Assembly: GCA_964019425.1 (NCBI GenBank)
Contig: OZ025794.1
Location: 372,001 to 436,000 of the forward strand
DNA: 64,000 nucleotides
Origin: Flectonema sp. DT1601
Lineage: Eukaryota > Euglenozoa > Diplonemea > Diplonemida > Diplonemidae
Direction: 5' to 3'
A program made the position numbers and the translations under genes. This document shows, piece by piece, positions 21,700 to 31,620 of the stretch. Under the pieces are notes generated by a model. The model was not told the DNA's origin. It worked only from the letters and a program-made list of their open reading frames with translations, and did not search any database. Numbering within the stretch: the stretch's first letter is position 1; each line of letters begins with the position of its first letter.

Positions 21700-22089
21700 A
21701 AACTTAACAAATCGATGAACGAGCTGGTTCACCCCGAAGGAAGCATTGCTGTAGAATGAACGCTTCAGTAATTTATTTAATTTTATTGTATTTACAAACT
21801 TTGTTTAAAGAAGTCACTGCACTTGCATTTGACCCTTAAAACTAATTAATGCGAATAATCGCTTGTCTACTAATCTTCTTTAAATAACAATAATGGTGTG
21901 TGTGGTCTGACACAAGACTGTTGAACACCTTTATTTTTCTTTTGAAAAGTGTATTCTTTGATGCTTAATGAGAATATTTTATTCCGACAGGTGGAAAACG
22001 AATCCGACTATTTTGACTTTAGTTTAAGACTTTCAACGTCTTGAAATACCTACCAGTCTTTAATAGCCGGAGATAGATCTAATTGTAAT

Positions 22090-22227
22090 ATGAGTTCTAG
22101 GCTTGATGTTCATGACGCCACAGAGCGTGCTGTGCTGTGTGGACTTCAAGCAAGTAGAAGGGAATGGATCAAGGCGTGGGATGATACGATTCTCGCACTG
22201 AAATTGATTTGTTTCCAACGAGACTAG
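22090..22227 (+). CDS. Possible small ORF, 45 residues
   Basis: The frame ATG-to-TAG encodes a mixed, charged peptide (MSSRLDVHDATERAVLCG..., ending LICFQRD), unlike the poly-Phe/Lys frames of the spacers. A YAG at 21989-21991 lies about 100 bases upstream. Against it: the same stretch is also open on the minus strand (22060-22257), the frame is short and no family is recognised. It could be a small gene, one exon of a longer gene, or chance in a normal-complexity island. Confidence 0.22.
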   Translation: MSSRLDVHDATERAVLCGLQASRREWIKAWDDTILALKLICFQRD

Positions 22228-23193
22228 AAGACCTCTCGCAAAGTTCCCAAGACACACTGTTTACTTACTATATATATTTCGTGGTTGTGGCATCCAAGTA
22301 GAACGTTCTCAGTGAGGTGATATCTTAGTGAGCACATATATCTTTTCAATCTCAGCTGTTGATTTGGGTGATACAACTATGATGTTTTTTTTTTTTTTTT
22401 TTTCAAATTTTTCTTTCCCCCTTTCTCTTTCTAATTACCAATTTTTTTTTTTTTTTTTAATACTTATTTATTACACCGTCATATAGTAAAAACTATTCTA
22501 ATTCATCGTCTCTCTGTTTGTAATGTGAGATGGGGATTGTTTAGATGATTCCTCTTTTGTTGTATTTATTAACTCATTCGCTATCCTCTCTTTGTTACGC
22601 AACAACTTTTTTTTTTGGGTTTGTTGACTTTTTTCTTCTTTTTTTTTGAATTGTTTTTCTTGCATTTAACACAAGTATTGTAAGAGCTAAAAACTAACAA
22701 GGTATTGGGTCTGCTTACGTTGCTGCTTTCGCAGCTCAGCTATCCAACGTCCCTTGGCTTTATTTTATAGGTTTAAGTCGGTTCACGGGTTTCGTGATGT
22801 AATATTACTATTTTCTGTGTAGTTTAAAGTTAAAGCCAATTCTTTTTTTTTTGGCTGACTCCGTTTTGAGGACAGATCCTTCCCTTTCTACACAGACTTT
22901 GAAACATTCCTGGGAAACACTTGTTCTGGGAAAATAGATTATAAGGAAATATTCAAGTATTTCTTTCCATCCTTTCAACGTTAATATTTATGTTTTTCTT
23001 TCCTCATTTTTTTTTTGACGTTGTTGTGTTTTATATATTTATATCGCATCGTTGTTATAATCAAAATCAATTATAATATTATCTCAACTCACAGAAGTTA
23101 GTCGAGACCTGAGGTTAACTTGTGTTGGAGTCTGATGTGGTTTTGGTGTTTTTTTTTATTTTTATGTATGTTTTATATCCAAGGCAGGTGACA

Positions 23194-23195
<2 letters not shown>

Positions 23196-23233
<38 letters not shown>
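23196..23233 (+). promoter_or_regulatory. A38 tract directly before the kinesin start codon
   Basis: An uninterrupted run of 38 adenines lies between the putative acceptor (23187) and ATG 23234, and it merges with the A of the ATG. It would form nearly the whole 5' untranslated leader of the kinesin mRNA. Confidence 0.75.
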
Positions 23234-23238
<5 letters not shown>

Positions 23239-26200
23239 TTACCAAGTATCCTGCAAGTCGATATCATTTTCTGATGAAGGTAGTCCTTCTCACCGTGTTG
23301 ATATAACGAACAGCAGTGGAGAGGAGGCGGAGTTTAAAGTTCGACTAACCCATCCAGCGATCATAACATGCAAACCATCAAAGGGGTCCATTCCGGTTGA
23401 TGGAATGTCTCTCGTTGTTTCTGTAAAAGATTGGGATGGTGGTAAGGGTGTTGACAGATTAAAAATGCTTCTTCAAGTTGGTGATTGGAAGGAACGGATC
23501 CCAATCACAATAGGTGATTCAGAAACGACACCAGTTGCTACAACTCCAGGCAGTGAATCTCCGGTTGATATGTCACCTGCGGCTTCACCAAATAATATCC
23601 CTCCTTTTACTATTACTGCAGTTATAAAAACTTTATCTACCACTGATGGAAGCACTCTACCTGGTTCCTCCTATACTGTGACGTGGAAACGTGGCACTAT
23701 TGAAGGAGGTACAAAGTCTTGTCCTTCAGGAGGATCTTCAGTTGCGTTTAATGAGACTGCAGTGTTGTCAAATTGTACGACAAATTATCGAGATGGAAAA
23801 CCTTTAAAAAAGTATTTAGTATTTACTGTTTGTGAAAGTGGTCTTCCGTTGGGAAACATTAAGATAACTGCGTCAGAGTGCGCAGCAAATGAGAAATCTG
23901 CTCAGATTCCGGTGGTGTTAAATTCAACTTCCGGAAGTTTTAATTGTGTTTTAGATTTAGTTGTTAACATGAAACCTGTTGCGGCATCGACAGCATCGGT
24001 TGTTACATCACAACCAGAATCAGCACCAACTGGAAGACGTGTATTCAAACATATACCTCCACCAGTTGCATCATCACCAAGTGCTGAATTATTTAATCCT
24101 TTAGAGGCAATGGAAGAAATGACTGGAGGAGCTCGTGCTATTCCTAAAGATCAAAACATTCAAGTTTTAGTCAGAATGAGACCACCTTCAGGTAGCGACG
24201 GCGTTTGGAGAATAACATCAGATCGCAGCTTAACAGACGACGATCGAGAATACGAATTCGATTACGTGTTTCCACTGACTGTTAATAATCACGATTGTTG
24301 GGAAGCTGTTGGACCTCGATTCATTGAAGCTGTTACCAGTGGGATTAACGGAACTATTTTTATGTACGGACAGACTGGATCAGGTAAAACTCATACGATG
24401 TTTGGATCTGCTTCTCAACCAGGTTTGACTCCTCTGTTATTTGGTAAGCTGTTTGAAAAATTAAACACTCTCCGAACGGAAAAACCGAACTCTGATTTCG
24501 CAGTTAAAGCTTCTTACTTCGAGATATACAACGACGAAGTTAATGACTTGCTTGTGACGGATCCCAAGAAGGGTAAGAATCTTCCAATTCGAGATGCAGG
24601 CGGTCGCTTTTACGTTCAAGGCATTGTAGTAAAATCTGTTAAGAGTCGTGATGACTGTGCTACCCTCCTCGAACATGGAGGAAAGATGAAACAAATGGGT
24701 CAGTCTTTACTTAATGATGTAAGTTCAAGATCCCATACGATCTTTAGCATAACTGTTGTTGAAAAAAGTACTCTCAGTGGTCGTAAACGAGAACAAACAG
24801 CAACTTTAAATTTCTGTGACTTAGCTGGTAGTGAAGAGATGAATCTTGAGGGTGATGTCAGACAAAAGAAGGAAACTGTTGAAATTAATAAAGCTTTGAC
24901 ATATTTAAAAAGTGTTATCAAACAACTTGCGAACAGTGACAAACACGTTTCTTACAGAGATTGTAAATTAACAAGAATTTTAAAACAATCTCTTGGAGGA
25001 AATGCTCGTACCTCAATTATTGTTACTATCCATCCGGGAATGGCAATGCAAAAAGATGCTCGCAACTCCTTACAGTTTGGACAGGTTGCAAGAACCGTAA
25101 AAAACAGAGCTCGGGTAAATGCGCAGTTCGAAGACGCAAACTTACAACAACAAATAAAAATGCTTCGAGCGATGGTTAAAGCACAAGAAGAAGAACTGAA
25201 CCCCCTCCGTCAAATATCTGAAGACTACATAAAACTAAGTGAAGAATACACTCGTCTCCAGGAAGAGAATGACCGCTTAAAGGCTGGCGGTGTCATCGTT
25301 GCGCCTCCTGGAACGGCTCCAGTCGATCAAAATGGTCAGTTGGTTCCTCAACAGAGTGGTGGAGAAGTCCAACAGGCCAACATGCCAATTCAACCAAGTG
25401 AAGGAAGTGAGGGATTGATTAAGAAATTAAATGAAAAAGAAAGAGAAATAATTGACTTAAAGATCGAACATGGTAAAGAATTAATGCAAAAGACTATTCA
25501 ACTTCAGCAAACACTTGCTGAGATGGAACAAGAAGAGACAGCTCTTGAGCTTATGCAGAAAGACGACCGTCTTGACCAACTCGTGTTAGAAATCCTTTCG
25601 TACCTTCATTTCGGTACGAAGGTCATGCGAGTCGATGCAAAGACTGGTGAAGCACATCGAAAACTACTTTTCCTCTCAACAGAAAGTAGCTATCAACATA
25701 TCTGTATTTGTCCACTTGCTCATGACGGTAAGGGTAAGAAACAAGAAATCCAAGAGAGAATACCTGTCCGAGAAATTAAAAAAACCCAAATGGGACAATA
25801 CGGAACTGCCTTCGCAAAAACAAAACGAGCGTATGCAGACGGAGAACTCCGAAGCTTCAGTATTGTTGGTAAGAAGGGGAAGAGAATCGATGTTATTTCT
25901 GACACGGCGTCAGATTTCGAAGCTTGGATTCAAAGTTTAGCGTACCTGTCTCCAAGTAAAGATTCACGTCCTCAATGGGGAGAAGGGTTGGAGATTTCTA
26001 AAATGGAAGGCTACGACAAACTAGACAATGATGAACAAGCACTGTGCCGTCAGATTCACGTTGTTCCAGCTGACTACATGCATGCAAGATCCCAAGTATT
26101 AAATAAAGAAGGTCGTTTTGTTACGCTTTATGATGTCCGTTCACTGAGCTGCATTGATCTTTTCCACAGTCAGAAAATATTTGGATTCTTTATGTCGAAA

Positions 26201-26626
26201 GGTTGGATTGGTCAACGAAAGTTATACTACCTCGATACTGAGATGATAATGCAAACTACTAATGCTTATGAAAGGTATGATGAAGAAGAAGAAGAAACTA
26301 ATAATTATATTGAACAACCTGGACACACATCAAACTATGATTATCAAGATAGTACTTATGCTTATCAGGGACAACCTCCTCCTGGTGGTGGTGGTGCTGC
26401 GTATCCTACTGCGAGTTCTTATCAACAAAGTGCTTATCCGATAAGTAGTAATTATCAATCAGGTTATGGAACTACTCCTGTTTCTGGTGGATACGATTCA
26501 TCAGCTTACCCAACTGGTAGTTCTTATCAAACTGCTCCTCCACCTGCTCCAGGTTCGCATGCTCCACCACCTCCTGGTTCTCATGCGCCTCCAGGGTCAC
26601 ATGCACCACCTCCAAGGGAATACTAA
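23234..26626 (+). CDS. Multidomain kinesin with MSP, C2-like, motor, PH-like and SWIRM-like regions
   Basis: A 1130-residue kinesin. Residues 1-95 resemble a major-sperm-protein/PapD-like beta domain, and 117-245 an NT-C2-like region. The motor is at about 306-632: P-loop GQTGSGKT (379-386), switch I NDVSSRSH (494-501) and switch II DLAGSE (529-534) are intact, so ATP-driven microtubule movement is expected. Coiled-coil sequence follows (about 632-780). Residues 785-905 resemble a PH domain (ends DFEAWIQSLAYL), suggesting lipid binding. Residues 928-992 (from LDNDEQALCRQIHVVPADY to GWI) match the ADA2-type SWIRM pattern, an unusual partner for a motor. The tail is Tyr/Gln/Pro-rich with GSHAPP repeats. 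There is no intron. I cannot assign a standard kinesin subfamily. Cargo is probably membranous, judging from the MSP and PH-like parts. Confidence 0.9.
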
Positions 26627-27044
26627 TTGTTTTCAAATTCTGACCACACGTTTCTTGCTATGCATTGTATTAGTGTATTTGTGAGGATAGTTTTTTCTTT
26701 TTTTGTATTTATTTATTTCTTCCAAAGCTCTTTGGGATTATGTGTCAAAGACCACCATTCCTGAACACAGGGGCTGTGGGAATATTGCAATCAGCGTTTA
26801 CAACTGTTGGAAAAAGAAGGATTTCCCCCAATCCTTTTTTGTTCCCTCTCCCTATTCTCTTTTGTTAGAGCTGTGGGGACACAATTGCCCAAAGAAACCG
26901 TCCGTTAGACAGGACGCGTAGGTAGACGGTACTCCCGCGATCCCTGCAACTGATTTATTTTCTGCTTGCGCCCAACAAAAAAAAAAAAAAAAGAATTCAT
27001 CTGTTCAATTTTATTAGGACACTTCGTAAAGCTAAAAATCTCCG

Positions 27045-27118
27045 ACTATTCAATTTTTATCGTAGTTTCGCTTCACGAAATACGATACTAATCTGAATAG
27101 TTTTTTTTTTTTTTTTTT
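27045..27118 (+). ncRNA. Candidate structured RNA: long imperfect hairpin followed by T-run
   Basis: Arms pair as ACTATTCA (27045-27052) with TGAATAGT (27094-27101), TATCGTA (27058-27064) with TACGATA (27081-27087), and TTTCG (27066-27070) with CGAAA (27076-27080). The apical loop is five bases, with one internal loop of five to six bases. A run of Ts starts at 27101. In + strand RNA this makes a 57-nt hairpin plus U-tract, about 420 nt after the kinesin stop. It could be a terminator-like or 3'-UTR element, a small RNA precursor, or chance. Confidence 0.35.
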
Positions 27119-27398
27119 GGTATCCAAGCTCAAAGGTAGCTGAGGAACGAGGGGAACCTCAAGCGAGTAGTATTTAACACAGCATCCCACTTGTTAGTTT
27201 ATTTATTTTATTAGTCGTAGGATTTTATTATTGTAGTAGGGATTAGTTTTTTTTTATTCTTAGATTTAGTTAAAAAAAAAAAAAAAAAAGGCTTTGCGCT
27301 AGTTACTTTTAGTTGCTTGCCTCAAAGCCGTAAAACGGAGCTCTCCGTTTGCTGTGAAAAGTTTTTTTTAAAACCCTTCCTTTTCTAAACGTGCCTTT

Positions 27399-27530
27399 TC
27401 TTTGATTAACAACTACAACTATTCTTTTTTTTTTCTCTCAATCAAGTATTTGATATTAATTTTTGTATTAATACCTAATGTTGTTACTGTTTTACATTGT
27501 CAAAGTTTCACTCCCCTTCCTTTTCGTTCA
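27399..27530 (+). repeat. Dispersed repeat family C, partial copy
   Basis: It shares the order TTTGATTAACAACTACAA ... TTAATACCTAA ... ACATTGTCAAAGTTTCA with 30563-30765 and 37068-37285, but lacks their 3' part. Confidence 0.65.
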
Positions 27531-28249
27531 GTAGCCAGCTGTGCCATTAATAAATTATATTTTTCTTGGAAGTGAAGGAGAAACTTAAGGAAAAAAAAAA
27601 AAAAAAAAAAAAAGAAAGAAATTGTTGCTGAGATTTACTTGAAGAAAATAAAATAGAAAAAGAAACGGCCAACTTTCACTTTGTTTTAACTCATTTTTTT
27701 TTTTTTTTTTTTTTGTTTTTGTTTTTGGGCAAAAACCCGAAAAAAATAAAAATAAATACAAATAAAGAAACAATAGATAAGAGCGTTTAAAAACAAGAAA
27801 AAAAAAGAAAAAAAAAGGTGAGAAGAAAAAAATAAAATAGAGAGAACGGTACCTAGTCCTGACTGCCATTAGTTTTCATAACCTTAATGCGAAGTGTATA
27901 GCAGAAACAGGGTTTACTGACACAATAAAAAGAAAAAAAAAGAAAAAAAAAAGCAAGAAACAACCTTTTTACAAAAATTAGACGTATTTCTGTTTCTTTG
28001 TTATTTCAATTTATCGACTACTTCACGTGGAGTGACTATGTCCGTTTCCCCCCCTTTTTTTTTTTTTTTTCCTTCCGACTCAATATACTGCGCTGTTTTT
28101 ATTTAACCTCCCTTCAGTTCCACCATAACAAATGATGATGAAAGGAAAAAAAGGATAAATTCTTACATCACATTCACAGAATCGTGGCCTCACATTGAAA
28201 TCAGTAACATTATCTTCAAAATTATTTCCCTCAGAAAAAAAACAATAAA

Positions 28250-28777
28250 ATGCCTAAGAGAAGTTATCAGGCAAACGATCCGAGATTATTAACCCATCGA
28301 GTATATAGACCACTACTAAGAACATTAGATACAGCTGAAGGGATAAATGTAACCAAACATCAATGGCATTGGCATCACAAACCGAGTCCGTTCGTCACTG
28401 GAAAAGCCTGGATAGCAATGAGACAAGCAACTGGTAGGTCAGGTAGAGAAGCATGCTTTAAACCTTTGGTTTACAGAAAAGAAGAAATAAAGTTTGGTGG
28501 AGCCCCTAAGGAAGATTTGTTGCGTTTGCCGGAAAAGAAGTTTTTTGAAGAACATAAAAAACCGACCTCGACCAAGAAGGTCGATCAATCGATGTATTTA
28601 CCTCCGTCCATGAGAGTCCCATCACCTGAGTTATATGAAAAACAACCAGTCTTAGCAAGACATAATTCATACAGTGACCACCATACTACTCCTCCAGTTC
28701 GTTCTAGAGCGAGAGGTGTCGTTAGACAACCGAAGAACAGTTTTATTCAACGACTTCGTAGTCCTGTTACGGCTTAA
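28250..28777 (+). CDS. Orphan basic protein, 175 residues
   Basis: I do not recognise a family. The protein is strongly basic, with an aromatic/His cluster near residue 38 (HQWHWHHKPSP) and a Pro/Ser/Arg-rich second half (MYLPPSMRVPSPELYEKQP). There is no signal peptide, membrane segment or coiled coil. The ATG follows an acceptor CTCAG (28234) through an A-rich leader of 15 bases, and composition and codon use match neighbouring genes, so it looks real. Short Pro-rich basic proteins with conserved Trp/His blocks are frequent among axonemal microtubule-associated proteins, but that is only suggestive. Confidence 0.7.
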   Translation: MPKRSYQANDPRLLTHRVYRPLLRTLDTAEGINVTKHQWHWHHKPSPFVTGKAWIAMRQATGRSGREACFKPLVYRKEEIKFGGAPKEDLLRLPEKKFFEEHKKPTSTKKVDQSMYLPPSMRVPSPELYEKQPVLARHNSYSDHHTTPPVRSRARGVVRQPKNSFIQRLRSPVTA

Positions 28778-29143
28778 GATACTTCTTATTGATCTTGAAT
28801 TATAGTCCGACAAATAAAAGTATTTAATTATTGCCATGATACCTGCAGGGAACTTTTAGCAGGAAACACATTGTGAGCAACAGTGATTGTCGCCATTGCC
28901 TATCGGATCTCTGCTGTTCATTCCGAGCTTGAAAATGTTGAAGCTGCAAAAAAGATTCATCCAACGATAATAGTGACTATTCACTACCACAACAAGTAGT
29001 TATGCTATGGGGCACTTACTGTTTGTTCGTTAATTAATGTGAATCAGTGTACTGATTATTTGATTATTTATGATTTTCTTTTCTTTTATATTTTATTTTA
29101 TTGTAAATCCTTATTTCATAATCACAGGAGTGGTCTTACAAAA
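28778..29143 (+). other. Spacer of normal complexity
   Basis: Few homopolymers. There are two small stems: CCTGC/GCAGG near 28846-28863, and TAGTGA/TCACTA near 28970-28985. The likely acceptor ATCACAG ends at 29127. Confidence 0.4.
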
Positions 29144-29613
29144 ATGCCACTCCGACGAGTAGTAATTCACCTTATGTGTGGAGAGAAGAAAGAAGAGATG
29201 GACCTGGATGATGAAAGACCTGTTCGTCAGCTGTTTTCATCAATAAAATCTCAGGCATCTGCAGACCTGCAAGAGAGAATGCGACAAGCTGGTGGACCTA
29301 TGCTCTTGCTATACAATGGGCAGCCACTCGGTAACTCGAATTCGAATCAACCAAACGATAAGAAACTGTCGGACTTGGCGTGTTGGCCGGCAACAACATC
29401 CACAACCGTCCCCAGCCTTCAACTCTATGTTCCTAAAGTCGACACAGTTGGTAAGAAAGGCGTAGGTATGCATTCAGTATTTATTGCGTGTGTTCGTCAT
29501 GTTTTGTTTTTGTTTAAAAATTGAAACACTATTTTATAACAAAAAAAAAAAAAAAAAAAATAGTTTCAAGCCCTGCTGTTGCAAAGAAAAAAGACTGCTG
29601 CACCATACTCTAA
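29144..29613 (+). CDS. UBL3/MUB-like membrane-anchored ubiquitin-fold protein with CaaX box, two exons
   Basis: Exons 29144-29450 and 29564-29613 join in phase 1 to give 118 residues, almost exactly the length of human UBL3 (117). The ubiquitin-like body runs from RRVVIHLMCGEKKEEMDL through LLLYNGQPLG to SLQLYVPK. The second exon adds only SSPAVAKKKDCCTIL and a stop. That end is a prenylation CaaX box (CTIL) with a second Cys and a lysine cluster, as in UBL3/MUB proteins, which end in CCxL or similar. Leu at the last position favours geranylgeranylation, and the extra Cys may be palmitoylated. The family docks E2 enzymes at membranes and, in animals, sorts cargo to small vesicles. Without splicing the frame would miss this anchor. 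Confidence 0.8.
29451..29563 (+). other. Cis-intron of the UBL3-like gene (113 nt)
   Basis: Donor G|GTAAGA at 29451; acceptor AATAG ending at 29563, directly after a run of ~19 A. Phase 1. It is supported because the joined frame restores a complete CaaX terminus. Confidence 0.8.
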
Positions 29614-30525
29614 GGTGCAATACACTCTTTGGGTATAGAATTGATTGTCTCACAGGCAGACTAGTAAGCGCAGGGTGCATGAAGACAGCTGTTGGTGTTC
29701 GGTAGTGGTGGTTGATCACTACAATTTTATTTATTTTTTTTATTTTCCTCCTTTGAATTATCGATACTTTTTTGCTGCGATTTCTTGAAGCACGAAATGT
29801 ATTTTATTATAACAGTTTTTTAAGATAACTTCTTAAGCAGACTTGTTACTGATCCCAAACAAACGTTAGGTAGGTTGTTCAATAAGTTCTTCTACGCGGT
29901 TCCTTTTCAAGAAGAAGGATTTCCTCAAAAAACATAGATATGAAATTATTTCATTGGTAACCTTTTTAGCTGATCGTTTTCAACCAGCTTGCCTCCGACG
30001 GTGGATATTTGTGTGTTTAACTATCTTCCTCATTATTTATTTATCTAAAAATTATTATTATCTTTTTTTTTTTTTTTTGTTTTTAAAAGAAAATTAGAAA
30101 ATTATATTATTTCGTTTACTCATGTTTTATTGGTCTTGTTTTTTTTTTTTTCTTCTTCTTTTTTGGCACCGAAGTCCAGAGTCGGAAAAGAAACCATTCA
30201 ATGAAGTTTGTTATTTATTTTGTGGTTATCAAAAAATGTAATGCTCATCATTAGTGGTTTTTTTCTTCATTTTTTTTTTTTCTCTCCTTCTTCTTCTTTT
30301 TTTTTTTTTTTTTTGTTCTCCTTTTTTTGAGCTTTATCTGACTTCTGAAGCATTCATTCTCAATCATCAAAGATTGAAAAAAAAAATTAAAAAAAAAAAA
30401 AAAAAAAAAAGCAAAAAAAAAAAATAAAAATAAAAACAAAAAACCAAACGATTTTTTAAAGGGAGTTGGTCTAAATATCCGTATTTTGATTTACAATGCA
30501 TTCCCGAATGAAAGAATTGTCTTGC

Positions 30526-30792
30526 CTCCCACTCATTTCCCCCTCTGTGGTTGTTCTAAACGTAATTTTCTTTGATTAACAACTACAAATATTTTTCAGT
30601 CAAGTACTTTGGCATTAATTTTGTTTTTTAATACCTAAAGTTTACTGTTTTTTACATTGTCAAAGTTTCACCCCCTTTTTTTTGATTAACGAGGATATCG
30701 TCTTGTGCACACACGGAAAATTCCCTTCAAACACTACAGCACTCGGAGTGATAATAAATACAATGCTCCCACTCATTTCCCCCTCTGGGGTT
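30526..30792 (+). repeat. Dispersed repeat family C, copy 1, between 27-bp direct repeats
   Basis: The 27-bp flanks (CTCCCACTCATTTCCCCCTC..., 30526-30552 and 30766-30792) differ at one base. The 213-bp body between them is collinear with 37068-37285, including the 3' block CTACAGCACTCGGAGTGATA. The flanks look like a target duplication, though 27 bp is long for one. No coding capacity. Confidence 0.7.
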
Positions 30793-31097
30793 CCCTCTTG
30801 GTTGCGAAGCTGTTTTTTTTTTTTTTGCACTGATGATGAAGTCGGAGAAGACACTATTTGGATTGAGAGCCGTTTTATTTATTATGTCATGTTATTTATT
30901 TCTTTGTGCGCTAATACTGTCTGCGATCAACAAAATATATATAAGGCTTCATCTGAATGGTTTTGTCTTGTTGTTGTTAGCAGCGGTTCGATGGCTCCTA
31001 ACGAAATAACCAGCGACAAATTGTTATAAAATAATAAAAAAAAGAAGAAGAAGAAGAAGCATAAATAATTTTCTAAATAAATATTTTTTTTTTTTTT

Positions 31098-31415
31098 GAA
31101 AAAAAAACTGGCTTCGCATTTATCACAATTTCGTGTAGCTTGCGTTTATGATATATCGGCTGTTCTCTTTAACACTGCTTGTTTCACGTGTGTAGTGGGT
31201 CTGGGTAGTCATCAGCTTTAGCGTCTCTTATCTGTTTGATATCAGATGATTGCTTTCCCTGTGAGGGTCTTCTTAATATTTATCTCCCTGAACTCTTCAT
31301 TAAGTATGTGGGAGGGAGAAACCCGCCATGCCTAATAGTGAAAACTTTCAGATGATTGCTTTCCCTGTGAGGGTCTTCTTAATATTTATCTCCCTGGACT
31401 CTTCATTAAGTATGT
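31098..31415 (+). repeat. Dispersed repeat family A, copy 2, with internal 106-bp-offset duplication
   Basis: Almost identical to 8498-8758. After that match, the segment starting CAGATGATTGCTTTCC (31243) starts again at 31349 and runs about 67 bp, so part of the unit is duplicated in tandem at a 106-bp offset. The single-base difference from copy 1 (TGGACTC/TGAACTC) lies in the first of the two tandem units. Confidence 0.85.
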
Positions 31416-31417
31416 TG

Positions 31418-31620
31418 ACTCACCACTGGGAGGGTTCGCTTACTTCTTCACGAGAGAGTAGAGTTTAAAGAGGTATATGGATTACTCTCGAAACCTAAAT
31501 AGTTGTATATCTACAGGCTAATGTTCACTGTGACGTTAGTAAGAAGTATACTTATCGTTATGTAAAAAAATGATAAAAATACAATTTGTATTTTACAAAC
31601 AATCAAACGGTTATTCCCCT
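31418..31620 (+). repeat. Dispersed repeat family D, copy 1
   Basis: Shares GAGGTATATGGATTACTC followed by TCGAAACCTAA, then ATCGTTATGT and a TTTGTATTTTAC palindrome block, with 48248-48466. Alignment is patchy in the middle. It abuts family A copy 2. Confidence 0.7.

Larger units (their letters stand above)
21700..23233 (+). other. Spacer; contains a 45-codon frame and a poly(A) leader
   Basis: 21980-22340 is free of homopolymers and has a short + strand frame (22090-22227). The rest is T-rich with runs near 22386-22403 and 22442-22459. The acceptor for the kinesin gene is probably AAGGCAG ending at 23187, followed by the A38 run. Confidence 0.5.
26627..28249 (+). other. Spacer with hairpin elements and a family C fragment
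   Basis: No protein gene. It contains the long imperfect hairpin at 27045-27118, a 7-bp stem at 27333-27350 (AAACGGA / TCCGTTT), a family C fragment (27399-27530) and A/T runs. The acceptor for the next gene is CCCTCAG ending at 28234. Confidence 0.5.

Noticed and set aside
27585-27869. Minus-strand frame rich in Phe and Leu that could pass for membrane segments
   Set aside because: It is a translation of T/A homopolymers; composition and length are expected in such DNA.
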